A stretch of DNA of 33,022 nt, taken from Candidatus Latescibacterota bacterium (lineage in GTDB: Bacteria > Latescibacterota > Latescibacteria > Latescibacterales > Latescibacteraceae). Both the position numbers and the translations under genes were made by a program. The stretch spans positions 1 to 33,022 of the forward strand of contig JAFGMP010000022.1 in assembly GCA_016927495.1 (NCBI GenBank), given 5' to 3'. Below the pieces are notes generated by a model. That model was not told the DNA's origin. It made no database searches and was given only the letters and a program-made list of their open reading frames with translations. This document shows positions 18,005 through 26,080 of the stretch, in pieces (position 1 is the stretch's first letter; every line of letters starts with the position of its first letter).

Positions 18005-19366
18005 TTACTGAATCATACTTATACTTGATACCGGTCCTCCGACACCTAATTTATTAATACTGCGTACCTGATAATCTCCGAATATTTTTTTCTGAACATA
18101 TATATTTTGTATAACTTCCGGTACTCCATCGACATATATCAGAAAATGATCGAAATTTGGCGTTATCGTATCAAAATACATTTTTCCGGTTTCAATCCCA
18201 GTTCTCGATACATTGATTTCAACATTGTTGATGTCCCAATTGAAATCCTGTTTTTTATGGGTTATATATCTGACACCATCAAGAATGTAATCTGCATTAG
18301 CAGAATTCGTAAAAATATCAAGCCTGTCAAAACCGCCATCGGATATAGGAGTATACTCATCTTCCCAAACAAGGTGGAATTTATATAAAGCCTGCCATGG
18401 AAAAATTTTTTTTCGATCGCTTTTACTGAGTATGTCATTCATACGCCACATGTAAATAAACTCATAACGGGGTAATAATTTTTCCCTGACCGAGCTAATA
18501 TCGGCAAAATCCCCTATTCCCGATTTCGTGACAATTTCACGGTAACGATCTTCAAGCATATACTGCCGTAGCTCTAGAGCTGATAACGGGATTCCCTCAC
18601 GCAGATAATAAGTTGCCCGATTATATACATCAAAAACAGCCCATTTTCGAAAATTATTAAGATAAATTTCGCATACATCGTTTCTGAGAAATTCACCGTT
18701 GTCGTCAAAAGTATGCATGCTGACCAGTCTTGAATTGTATCCACAGGATAGAGCGAGTTGGCAGAAAAGCGCTGCATAATGTTCGCTGGTACCTCCAATG
18801 CTTTCGTTACGTCTTAGATTAGTGATAGTGATTGCAGAGGGACTGGTTATTTTCCATTTTTCTTCGGGTGTAGGTTTTCTGCCTCCCTGTAAAAAATCAT
18901 GCGTATAAACCATAAGAACAGTCAACTTATCCAACTCTATCATATCGTTACGAATTATCTGATCAAGGTTATGATCTCTATACAGTTTCTTTAAAGTGGT
19001 GATATCGTTTTCATAATCAAAGGGATAAGATGAAATATTATTTCCGTGTGTATTGAAATTCATCACATGCACTTGCGGTAAGTTTTTTTGATTTAGGGCA
19101 TCATTTGCTGCATTATCATCGGGTGTGCGGACCGGAGGGGGAGTTAATAATCTTCCGAATGTTGTAAGTTGTGTTTTTCTTACACTTTCTATTTTACTTT
19201 TTAAATGAAATTTATCCTGATCGCCCTGTGTTAATTCAATATGTTTTTTCTTATGTTTCTTTAATATTATATTCTCCTGAGTGTTTTGAATACGAACACT
19301 TTCTTTTTGCTGACAACCATACATACCTGCAAGAATAAAAACAATTATCAATGTTGATTTTTTCAC
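18005..19366 (-). CDS. Lipoprotein with degenerate transglutaminase-like domain and FN3-like C-terminus
   Basis: The function is unknown. Seen from this start (453 residues): a lipoprotein-like signal (hydrophobic LIIVFILAGMYG then C18), a Lys/His-rich stretch, and a transglutaminase-fold core (about 165-255) with IGGTSEHYAALFCQLALSCGYNSRLV and EIYLNNFRKWAVFDVY. In active members the triad is Cys-His-Asp. Here the Cys position is Ser194 and the His position appears to be Asn229, with only Asp246 kept, so protease or crosslinking activity is doubtful. The last 90 residues end like a fibronectin-III domain (YQVRSINKLGVGGP). The upstream ATG at 19384 contains AAGGAG just before the GTG at 19366, so the GTG is the likely start. 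The triad alignment is by eye. Confidence 0.65.
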   Translation of the reverse strand: MKKSTLIIVFILAGMYGCQQKESVRIQNTQENIILKKHKKKHIELTQGDQDKFHLKSKIESVRKTQLTTFGRLLTPPPVRTPDDNAANDALNQKNLPQVHVMNFNTHGNNISSYPFDYENDITTLKKLYRDHNLDQIIRNDMIELDKLTVLMVYTHDFLQGGRKPTPEEKWKITSPSAITITNLRRNESIGGTSEHYAALFCQLALSCGYNSRLVSMHTFDDNGEFLRNDVCEIYLNNFRKWAVFDVYNRATYYLREGIPLSALELRQYMLEDRYREIVTKSGIGDFADISSVREKLLPRYEFIYMWRMNDILSKSDRKKIFPWQALYKFHLVWEDEYTPISDGGFDRLDIFTNSANADYILDGVRYITHKKQDFNWDINNVEINVSRTGIETGKMYFDTITPNFDHFLIYVDGVPEVIQNIYVQKKIFGDYQVRSINKLGVGGPVSSISMIQ

Positions 19367-19437
19367 TCTATACTCCTTTGTCATTCATTCTAATGTTGAC
19401 TATTCTCAATAAAGACGATTTAAAAACTGCCGTCACA

Positions 19438-19466
19438 AATCAACGTGAATATTAACGTATTGTCAA
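19438..19466 (-). promoter_or_regulatory. Possible promoter with palindromic operator upstream of the transglutaminase-like lipoprotein
   Basis: On the minus strand TTGACA (19466-19461) is followed after 17 bases by a weak TTGATT (19443-19438). The spacer holds ACGT-N-AATATT-N-ACGT (19443-19458), an inverted repeat with a single mismatched pair. A regulator bound there would block RNA polymerase; the PadR protein encoded downstream is an obvious candidate, but this is inference. The weak -10 lowers confidence. Confidence 0.3.
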
Positions 19467-19516
19467 GCTTTTTTTCTTCTCTTTTTGCCTATATAGCTGC
19501 TATCCGTAATCTATTT

Positions 19517-21316
19517 TCAAAAAATTATATCCAGTTGCATTGCCATTTGCTGTGAGAAATCCATCATATCAGAGTCACAATATCGATACCGTACGGATAA
19601 TGGCCCATAACCTGCGACAATAATGAATAAACCGCCTCTTCCCCACACAGGTAAAGTATACCCTCGACCGGGAAGATTATCTTCATAACGATAATATCGT
19701 GAATCGTATGAAGGAATATCAAAAACTCCGCCGATGAATTCCCACCACAAGTTTGAACCGTTAATGTCAATTGCGGATTCATAATAAGGGCCGCCGTCAT
19801 CTTTCGCTTCCGACCAGGCTATATGTGATTGCAACCGCATTTTGTTATTTATCCAGTGTTTTTTTTCCATACCCAATCTGCAGTTCCATCTTCGCATATC
19901 CTTTTCATACTTATCTGCCGTACGATAACCAATCCAGGTGTTGTATTTTTTTGTTATCGATTTCCTTAAAACAACATTGATTCTTTGCTGTGAATCAGGC
20001 AATAAAGTCGAAGCTCTTCTGTAGAGAGTTCTCGCAAGATCACATGATACATTTAATTGCGTTTTATGAGGTAAATTTGTTTGAAGTGACGAATACACAC
20101 CTTTTTCATTCGAATTTTCTCCAAAAGTATTGAATCCACCCGATCGTGGAGCCCAGTATCCCTCGCTGAAATATCTAAAAGCCACCGTAGTTTTAATCGT
20201 CCCTTTCTTTATGTTCAAGCCGCTTATCGAAGCATGATCATCAGTACCTTCTCGAACATGTTCGATAAAAAAGGTTGACGCCCCTTTCTGGAATGTACCG
20301 TCAAAAGATATATGATGAAACGTTGATCCGATCAAATCGTGAAAATATGGCTCACCATCTTTTTGTGCAAGTGACGGGCTGTAATAAGACAGTGCGGCGG
20401 CAATCGCACACGAAAGACCATCGAGCGGATTTGTTTTGAATCTGGTGCCCAAAATTTGTTCTTTGAGGTTATTTCTGTTGCTGTCTGTAAAATGATAACC
20501 GGAATCACGCAAGGTTACGGCATTACCGGTTTCATTTAATGTAGCATCGAGTTTTCGTAATGAATACCATACCTGACTCGTTATCCATTTCCTGTTAATT
20601 GAAATATAACTTCCTCGTAAATAATATGATTCATCGAAAGAAGTATTTTCTACTCTCGAAACGTCACGTAACATGATACCTGTTCCGTCACCAAAATTAC
20701 GGCCATATCTCGAATAGAGCAGTCCCTGTCCGAAACCGTGACGATAGTCACCTAAAATCACTTTAATTCTATTTTCATCGAAAGATGCGGAAACATTAGC
20801 AGAAAAAAGATCAAACGCCCGTTGTTCATTAGCGTCACGTTCACCGATACATGTTATGCGTAGATTTTCAGAAGTTGACAATGCGGCTTTAAGGTAATAT
20901 TTGCTGTCAGAGATATCTTCTGTCTGAGGATTATGAATATATCCCTGCCTGAGCGAACCTGAAAGATCTGAGATCGATGACTGTTGTTTGTGTGTGGATA
21001 ATTGTCTTAAAACAGCATATTCCATCGGAGACAAACCGTCTATCTCGTCATAGTTATTCATGATATATCCATATGAAAGTGAATCACGCAGAGAAATCAG
21101 TTTCATTGCAGATTCTTCAGTAATGTACGGAAGTTTTTTAAAGGAAAATATTGTTGCGGTGGAAAAATCAAATTCGGGTGGAATATCTGAAAATATTATA
21201 TCAAAATCCAACTCATCAGGTAAAAAGGAATCGAATTGTGATGCGACTGTTTCACCTGGAAAAATGGCAAAAATAAGAACAAAAATGAATATGTATAGAG
21301 TTTGTTTCATCTCCAT
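19517..21316 (-). CDS. Predicted outer-membrane beta-barrel protein with N-terminal helix-hairpin-helix segment
   Basis: The function is unknown. Seen: 599 residues, a signal peptide (about 1-25), a low-complexity acidic stretch, then about 50-110 with FSFKKLPYITEESAMKLISLRD and YDEIDGLSPMEYAVLRQL, which follows the two-helix rhythm of ComEA-like helix-hairpin-helix repeats. The remaining 480 residues are alternating hydrophobic/aromatic strands with short turns, such as GDYRHGFGQGLLYSRYGRNFG, and end in IIF, the terminal Phe of outer-membrane barrels. Proteins with HhH plus a barrel occur in FCB phyla, but I know of no assigned role. The start is weakly supported: ATG at 21316 or two codons later, neither with a clear ribosome site. 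It follows the TPR-binding-protein gene by 29 bases, so the two are probably co-expressed. Confidence 0.6.
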   Translation of the reverse strand: MEMKQTLYIFIFVLIFAIFPGETVASQFDSFLPDELDFDIIFSDIPPEFDFSTATIFSFKKLPYITEESAMKLISLRDSLSYGYIMNNYDEIDGLSPMEYAVLRQLSTHKQQSSISDLSGSLRQGYIHNPQTEDISDSKYYLKAALSTSENLRITCIGERDANEQRAFDLFSANVSASFDENRIKVILGDYRHGFGQGLLYSRYGRNFGDGTGIMLRDVSRVENTSFDESYYLRGSYISINRKWITSQVWYSLRKLDATLNETGNAVTLRDSGYHFTDSNRNNLKEQILGTRFKTNPLDGLSCAIAAALSYYSPSLAQKDGEPYFHDLIGSTFHHISFDGTFQKGASTFFIEHVREGTDDHASISGLNIKKGTIKTTVAFRYFSEGYWAPRSGGFNTFGENSNEKGVYSSLQTNLPHKTQLNVSCDLARTLYRRASTLLPDSQQRINVVLRKSITKKYNTWIGYRTADKYEKDMRRWNCRLGMEKKHWINNKMRLQSHIAWSEAKDDGGPYYESAIDINGSNLWWEFIGGVFDIPSYDSRYYRYEDNLPGRGYTLPVWGRGGLFIIVAGYGPLSVRYRYCDSDMMDFSQQMAMQLDIIF

Positions 21317-21345
21317 GACAGAAATCTTGTGGATTATGCGTGAAA

Positions 21346-23139
21346 TCAGTTACCGGAAATAGAAAAATTATACGGTATCTTAATAAAAGTCCCATTCTGG
21401 ATTTTAGCAATGTTTACGGCAATGTTTGTATGAGTTTTCGGGTCAATAGTTATTTGTGATGATAAACCTTTAAAATCTCTGACCGATTCAAGTTTATCGA
21501 CAAGACTCCCGGAATCGTATGCTCCTTCTTCAAAACAATCCATAACCAAAGAAAAAGCATCATAGCCTTTTAAAGAAATAATATTATCCAATCCTTCATT
21601 AAAAATACCGTCCTCAGTTGAAAAAAATTCATTTCCGAGTGAAACCGTGTATGCTCCTTCTACACTGGTTTCCCACTCTTCCGTGAGTATTTGTGTGCTC
21701 CAGCCTGAATCACCGAGTAAAACGGTATCGATGTTATATTCTGAAATGTGTTTTGCAATTTGCAAAGCATCCGGAGCAAGAGCGGATATCAGTATGCCGT
21801 TGATGGTGTTTATCATTGGCAGACGTTGCGGCCCGAATAACGTCGGATCTAATTTTACAATCATCGTATCAGGAAATGCATTGCCATTATCAATCACAAC
21901 GGTACTTTCGGGAACTGCAGTAGATTCAGGTGCAAGTTCCCGTAGTTTTGACATAATCGGGTTATAGTCATGTAAGGTGATATTTGTATCAAAAAAAGCC
22001 GTATTAATTATTTGAACTCCGTATTTCTGCATCTCATTTTCGAATGTGACAGCAACCGATTCACCCCAACGGTCATCGCTTGCTATAACAGCGGCATTCG
22101 TAAATCTCAATGATTTTACTGCAAAATCAGCAAGCGCCTTTGCCTGTACCGCAGGAGTAAAATTCAGTTGAAAAATATACGGCCCGATCAATGTAAGACC
22201 ACCATCCTGTGCAGTCGGAGCAATAAAAGGAATATGTGCGGTATTAGCTTCAATGGCGGCTGTTATTGTCGATTCGCCGTATACCGGCCCGATAATAGCC
22301 ATCACTCCTTTTGCAGCAAATTCACGAACTTTGAGCATTGTAGTTATAGGATCTGATTCCGTATCTTCAACTATCAGTTCAATTTTTTTATCATTAATAG
22401 CATCTTGTTTTCTTTTTGCCACATTAACTCCGCGAAGCAATTGATTTCCCTGCTTCGAATATTCTCCGGTTAAAGGAGCTAAAAGGCCAATCTTTATGGT
22501 ATTTCCACTATTCCATGTTGTTTCAGGTGTGTATATATCGGTGTTGTCCTGAACTTTCACGGAAATTACTTCCGCAACCGGCTTAATATTCTCCAGTTCC
22601 GTTTCCGATACATTATTTTCGGATAACGCTTTTAAAAATATATCTCTGTCAATTTGAGGTTTGATGACGTTCAGAAGGGCTTCCATGGCATGATTTTTTA
22701 AATTTTCGTCTGCAGTCCTGCCGGAAATATATGCTAAAGTCTCCATAGCCTCCCGGACGTTACCGTTTTGAAAATCGCACGCGCTTATCAGATAATCTGC
22801 CCATTCATTATACCTGCTGTAAGGGTATAATTTTTGCAATTCTAAAGCTATGGAAGCAGATTTGCTAAAATCACCAAGATTATAAAAGGTTTTGGCAAGC
22901 AGCATATATGATGAGGTAATGTATGAAGAATGTGAGTGCTGAGCTATGATTTCATTAAAATCCAGCCGTGCAGAAACATATTTACCCTGTTTGTACTGTA
23001 AAAGTCCACGTTTAAAAAGTGCTTCAGCGCTATCCACAGCAGAACAGACATTTTCCGAAAATACTGTAAAAAAGATTATAACAACTAAAACGTATTCAAG
23101 TACTCTTTTATCAATTTTCGACATAGGAAGGATAATCAC
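21346..23139 (-). CDS. TPR plus type-I periplasmic binding protein fusion (LpoA/LivK-like)
   Basis: Seen: 597 residues with a signal peptide (about 6-34, cut near VCSA), TPR-like repeats (about 36-170, ALFKRGLLQYKQGKYVSARLDF and LLAKTFYNLGDFSKSASIALEL), then a full type-I binding domain (about 214-590) beginning IKIGLLAPLTGEYSKQG and including AIIGPVYGES and AAVIASDDRWGES. This TPR-plus-binding-domain order is that of LpoA, the outer-membrane activator of penicillin-binding protein 1A, although here there is no lipobox. A plain branched-chain amino-acid receptor is less likely because no ABC permease genes are near. The GTG at 23139 overlaps the stop of the DUF151 gene (GTGA); an ATG at 23124 would give a cleaner signal peptide. 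The architecture is firm, the role is inferred. Confidence 0.75.
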   Translation of the reverse strand: MIILPMSKIDKRVLEYVLVVIIFFTVFSENVCSAVDSAEALFKRGLLQYKQGKYVSARLDFNEIIAQHSHSSYITSSYMLLAKTFYNLGDFSKSASIALELQKLYPYSRYNEWADYLISACDFQNGNVREAMETLAYISGRTADENLKNHAMEALLNVIKPQIDRDIFLKALSENNVSETELENIKPVAEVISVKVQDNTDIYTPETTWNSGNTIKIGLLAPLTGEYSKQGNQLLRGVNVAKRKQDAINDKKIELIVEDTESDPITTMLKVREFAAKGVMAIIGPVYGESTITAAIEANTAHIPFIAPTAQDGGLTLIGPYIFQLNFTPAVQAKALADFAVKSLRFTNAAVIASDDRWGESVAVTFENEMQKYGVQIINTAFFDTNITLHDYNPIMSKLRELAPESTAVPESTVVIDNGNAFPDTMIVKLDPTLFGPQRLPMINTINGILISALAPDALQIAKHISEYNIDTVLLGDSGWSTQILTEEWETSVEGAYTVSLGNEFFSTEDGIFNEGLDNIISLKGYDAFSLVMDCFEEGAYDSGSLVDKLESVRDFKGLSSQITIDPKTHTNIAVNIAKIQNGTFIKIPYNFSISGN

Positions 23140-23642
23140 AGGTTGAAATCACCAAAATCTTCGGGTTTGATATTCCTGAGCCGTTTCTTGAGATCCATCG
23201 GCGAAATAGCATCGCTATCCACACCGGTATCTTCAGAGGTCATAGTCAGTTCAATGAATGAATTTTCAAGTTCATCAGATATATAAATGGGAGCTTTAAA
23301 TTTCATTGCCATGGCAATAGAATCTGAAGGCCTGGCATCAATCTCGATAATTTCATTTTTTGAAGCAAGAATATAGAATTTAGCATAAAATGTACTATCC
23401 TTGAGCGCACTAACTACTACTTTCTGTAATACAGCATTGAGGCCGTTTATAACTGATTTCATCAAGTCATGAGTCAACGGCCTCCTGTATTTCATACCGG
23501 AAAGCTCAAGAGCTATTGCTCCTGCTTCGTTGGGTCCGATCCAAATAGGGAGAATACGATCTCCGTCACGCTCTTTCAAAAGTACTACCGGCGCATTGGA
23601 AAGGGTATCATAGGCCAGTCCTGAAATGTAAACTTCAATCAT
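23136..23642 (-). CDS. DUF151 bifunctional-nuclease-family protein
   Basis: DUF151 (BFN) proteins are small cytosolic proteins; plant members have been described as RNase/DNase, and the bacterial role is unclear. Seen: 168 residues, the standard core of about 135 (residues 1-135) with PVVLLKERDGDRILPIWIG, EAGAIALEL, RPLTHDLM and EIDARPSDSIAMAMKFKAPIY, then an acidic tail of about 30 residues. The ATG is preceded by GGAT-type pairing only. It ends in a 4-base overlap with the TPR-binding-protein gene and starts 50 bases after rplI, so it belongs to the ribosomal-protein operon. The family is confident; the activity is not established here. Confidence 0.9.
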   Translation of the reverse strand: MIEVYISGLAYDTLSNAPVVLLKERDGDRILPIWIGPNEAGAIALELSGMKYRRPLTHDLMKSVINGLNAVLQKVVVSALKDSTFYAKFYILASKNEIIEIDARPSDSIAMAMKFKAPIYISDELENSFIELTMTSEDTGVDSDAISPMDLKKRLRNIKPEDFGDFNL

Positions 23643-23692
23643 GACGCATCCAAATCGTTTTCATGAAAATGAAAAATGGCATACGCTCATTA

Positions 23693-24136
23693 TTATTCTT
23701 TAACCACCCAAATTTTTACCCGCGCTTCAACACCTGTTCCCAAGTCGATCCCCACTTCATAGACGCCAAGTTCTTTTATCGGTTCGTTAATAATAATTTT
23801 TCGGTGATTAAATTCATAACCCTTATCTTTTAAAAGGTCAGCAATCGTATGTGTAGTTACTGAGCCAAACAATTTTCCGTCGTCACCAACTTTTACTACA
23901 GCAGTCAGTGATATTTTTTCCAGTTCTACGCTTTGTGCTTCGGCCAAATGACGGAATTTTTCCTGTTCTTTTGCTTTACGTACTTTTTCATGCTCATATA
24001 CTTTCATATTTTTTTCTGTTGCTGTAAAGGCAAGCCCCTGAGGTACAAGATAATTACGGGCAAATCCCGGTTTCACATCGATGGTAGACCCGGCCTTTCC
24101 TTTGCCTTTTACGTTTTCTCTAAGTATTACTTTCAT
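23693..24136 (-). CDS. rplI: 50S ribosomal protein L9
   Basis: L9 binds 23S rRNA near the L1 stalk base and helps maintain reading frame. Seen: 147 residues, the usual length. The N-terminal domain (1-50) has MKVILRENVKGKGKAG and KPGFARNYLVPQGLA, the long connecting helix runs about 45-75, and the C-terminal domain (about 80-147) has VGDDGKLFGSVTTHTIADLL. The ATG lies inside the end of the DUF2232 gene (17-base overlap), with GAGG about nine bases upstream. The order rpsF-rpsR-DUF2232-rplI resembles parts of the Bacillus rpsF/yybS/rplI arrangements. Confidence 0.97.
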   Translation of the reverse strand: MKVILRENVKGKGKAGSTIDVKPGFARNYLVPQGLAFTATEKNMKVYEHEKVRKAKEQEKFRHLAEAQSVELEKISLTAVVKVGDDGKLFGSVTTHTIADLLKDKGYEFNHRKIIINEPIKELGVYEVGIDLGTGVEARVKIWVVKE

Positions 24137-25124
24137 GTTCGTTTTCCTCTTCGTGACCGTTATTCTGTGATGATAACGGAACGGATCGCAAATTAATCCA
24201 ACTATCCACTATTCCTGTAATAATCAATAATATTATGGTAAAGGTAATTGTGATAAAAAACACCAGCCAAAAAAAAATTCTCGGCACCGGTCCTATGGCG
24301 ATTCTATTCATATGGTACATCACTATCGCCAAACCCTGAATCCCATACAATCCGGCCATAATGAATAATACATTAATTGTAACTGGAAATAAAGGTTTAA
24401 ATTCAAAAATGTATAAACTTAATCCTGCCAAAAATAACCAAATAGCATGAAACGGTACAGTAAAGGTATACATTGGAGGAATATATTCCACTTCCTCTTT
24501 AATTTTTATCAGAATCCAGCGATTGACATGAAACGAAAGCCATGAAAGTACCAGTGAACTGATAAAAAATATTCCCAGACTGGCCTGGAAAAAAAATTTA
24601 AACATGACCATGGCATTTTCGACAGCATTTTTTGCATTATCCTGCGACATAAATGCCTGATACATTTCCAGGGCTTCCTGCTTGATTTCTTCCAAAGTCT
24701 CTGGTGATACACCTTTAAAAATTAAAGGCATACCGAATACAAAAGCCAAAATAAATCCTGGAAGTGAAGCGGCAAATAACCGTTTCGTAAAGGAACTGCC
24801 AAACCAGCGGACTTCGCCAATTATTACACCTGTGAGAGCAGTTTTCAAATATATAATCGATGCTATGGAAACTTCAGGTACAAACATCGACATCGAAACA
24901 ACAGTACCCGAAACCGTGAAAACAATACCCATCTGCCATCCGAATTTATGTACGATAACAGCGGCAAGAACTATAAACGGTATCTCAAGCGGGCCTATGC
25001 TCATTAATTCTACCAGATAGTAAGCAGCATTAAAGTCACCGACAATCCATGTTAATAATGCTCCTGCAAATATCCCGGCTCCGGATGATACCAGCAGTTT
25101 ATGAATTTGAGCCGATGTAGTCAT
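24120..25124 (-). CDS. DUF2232 (YybS-like) multi-pass membrane protein
   Basis: This is an integral membrane protein of unknown function in the DUF2232/YybS family, which is widely found beside rpsR and rplI. Seen from this start: 334 residues with about eight hydrophobic segments, for example LLVSSGAGIFAGALLTWIVG near the N-terminus, GPLEIPFIVLAAVIV, and a C-terminal helix VFFITITFTIILLIITGIVD. A hydrophilic tail ends NGHEEENEHESNT. The frame extends to a GTG at 25142, but GGAG sits between that codon and the ATG at 25124, so the ATG is chosen. It begins 44 bases after rpsR and overlaps rplI. The family call rests on topology, size and gene position. Confidence 0.75.
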   Translation of the reverse strand: MTTSAQIHKLLVSSGAGIFAGALLTWIVGDFNAAYYLVELMSIGPLEIPFIVLAAVIVHKFGWQMGIVFTVSGTVVSMSMFVPEVSIASIIYLKTALTGVIIGEVRWFGSSFTKRLFAASLPGFILAFVFGMPLIFKGVSPETLEEIKQEALEMYQAFMSQDNAKNAVENAMVMFKFFFQASLGIFFISSLVLSWLSFHVNRWILIKIKEEVEYIPPMYTFTVPFHAIWLFLAGLSLYIFEFKPLFPVTINVLFIMAGLYGIQGLAIVMYHMNRIAIGPVPRIFFWLVFFITITFTIILLIITGIVDSWINLRSVPLSSQNNGHEEENEHESNT

Positions 25125-25168
25125 TAAAAAACTCCAAATCACATTGACTAATGTGTTATTCCAGGTTT

Positions 25169-25393
25169 TTACCTGATCATTTCTGACGTGAACGGCAAAA
25201 TGGCCAGATATCTTGCACGCTTTATCGATGTTGTCAATTTACGCTGATGTTTTGCACAAGTGCCGGTCATACGCCTTGGTATAATCTTTCCGCGTTCATT
25301 GATAAACATGCGCCATTTTCTTTCATGTTTATAATTAAAATCTTCATCTTTGTTAACGCAGAATTTGCAGACTTTAATTTTTGTCCTGAGCAT
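25169..25393 (-). CDS. rpsR: 30S ribosomal protein S18
   Basis: S18 binds 16S rRNA as a heterodimer with S6 in the platform. Seen: 74 residues, [33 protein letters not shown] (residues about 36-68, the family signature). It is the Cys-containing type: C9 and C12 (CKFC) with C46 and H49 form a likely zinc site, which zinc-starvation paralogs lose. The ATG directly abuts the rpsF TAA, with a strong AAGGAGG upstream. No ssb gene lies between rpsF and rpsR, unlike many bacteria. Confidence 0.97.
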   Translation of the reverse strand: MLRTKIKVCKFCVNKDEDFNYKHERKWRMFINERGKIIPRRMTGTCAKHQRKLTTSIKRARYLAILPFTSEMIR

Positions 25394-25939
25394 TTATTTA
25401 TCCTCCTTGTCCTGAATATCTTCAGTTTCGTCATCTCCAGATAACTCAGATTCTTCATCGTCATCATCAATTTCATCTTCATTCAGACTTTCGGTTTCAT
25501 CGGAGTCCGATTCATCATCAACCGATTCCATATCAATGTCATCATCTATCTCTAATGAATCATCTTCAAAAGGCTGTATGTCTTCAGTACTATCCACGGT
25601 AACGATTTTTTCCGAACCCGGTGCTCCTTCATCTCTAATGTTTTCAGGATGTTTGCCATCAAATAAAATAGTCATAAACCTCAGAATATTTTCGTTTAAC
25701 TTCATTTCAGCTTCGAAAGGTTTAATTGCGGATGGTTCTGCACTGTAATAAAATATAACATAGTAACCATGTGTACGTTTTTTAATTTCATATGCAAGTT
25801 TACGCATACCCCAGCGAATTATTCTGTCAAATTCTCCACCGAGTTTTTTCAGCGATTTTTCATATTTTTCAATAATTTCTTCACGCTGATTTTGATCAAG
25901 TGTACCGTCAATAACAAAAGTGGTGTCGTATTTTTTCAT
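25394..25939 (-). CDS. rpsF: 30S ribosomal protein S6 with a long acidic C-terminal tail
   Basis: S6 pairs with S18 on the 30S platform. Seen: 181 residues against a usual 95-135. Residues 1-100 are ordinary S6 (YDTTFVIDGTLDQNQREEI, WGMRKLAYEIKKRTHGYYVIFYY, NENILRFMTILFDGKHP). Residues 117-181 form an extension with 36 Asp or Glu among 65 positions and almost no basic residues until the last few. In Escherichia coli RimK adds glutamates to the S6 C-terminus; here acidity is gene-encoded. The ATG is preceded by GGGAGGAG, which can pair with AACTCC in the leader. It is the first gene of the operon. Confidence 0.95.
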   Translation of the reverse strand: MKKYDTTFVIDGTLDQNQREEIIEKYEKSLKKLGGEFDRIIRWGMRKLAYEIKKRTHGYYVIFYYSAEPSAIKPFEAEMKLNENILRFMTILFDGKHPENIRDEGAPGSEKIVTVDSTEDIQPFEDDSLEIDDDIDMESVDDESDSDETESLNEDEIDDDDEESELSGDDETEDIQDKEDK

Positions 25940-25981
25940 AAACTCCTCCCTATGGACACCGGCTTCCCGTTTTTCGGAGTT
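25937..25981 (-). promoter_or_regulatory. Possible S6:S18 autoregulatory leader of rpsF
   Basis: On the minus strand AACTCC (25981-25976) is a perfect complement of GGAGTT (25946-25941), which contains part of the ribosome site of rpsF. The segment between contains GGAAGCCGGTG, close to GGAATACCGGTG of 16S rRNA helix 22/23a, near where S6 and S18 bind. Leaders that mimic this rRNA site are known for rpsF operons. The match is by eye and from memory of the 16S sequence. Confidence 0.45.
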
Positions 25982-26004
25982 GAATTCAGGGAAGCAGGGA
26001 AAAT

Positions 26005-26049
26005 GGATTAAAATTCAATTCCGGACCTGATATTTGCCTCAGGCCCGGA
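26005..26049 (-). terminator. Strong hairpin after hppA, with a weak T-tract
   Basis: TCCGGGCCTGA and TCAGGTCCGGA (26049-26039 and 26030-26020 on the minus strand) form an 11-base stem with one G-T pair and an 8-base loop. It is followed by ATTGAATTTTAAT, which is T-rich but interrupted. It probably ends or attenuates hppA transcription before the rpsF leader. Confidence 0.5.
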
Positions 26050-26080
26050 TATAGGTGATAAATGTAAAAACTTCGATTTA

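Noticed and set aside
21346..23139. Reading the TPR fusion as an ordinary branched-chain amino-acid ABC receptor
   Set aside because: The N-terminal TPR region and the absence of any ABC permease or ATPase nearby argue against a transport receptor.
23658..23669. Perfect palindrome TTTTCATGAAAA between rplI and the DUF151 gene
   Set aside because: It is short, AT-rich, inside a tight operon, with no nearby promoter; chance is the simplest explanation.
25400..25560. Repetitive GAT/GAA codon stretch at the end of rpsF as a DNA repeat or CRISPR-like array
   Set aside because: It is explained by the acidic codons of the S6 tail; there is no regular repeat unit or spacer.
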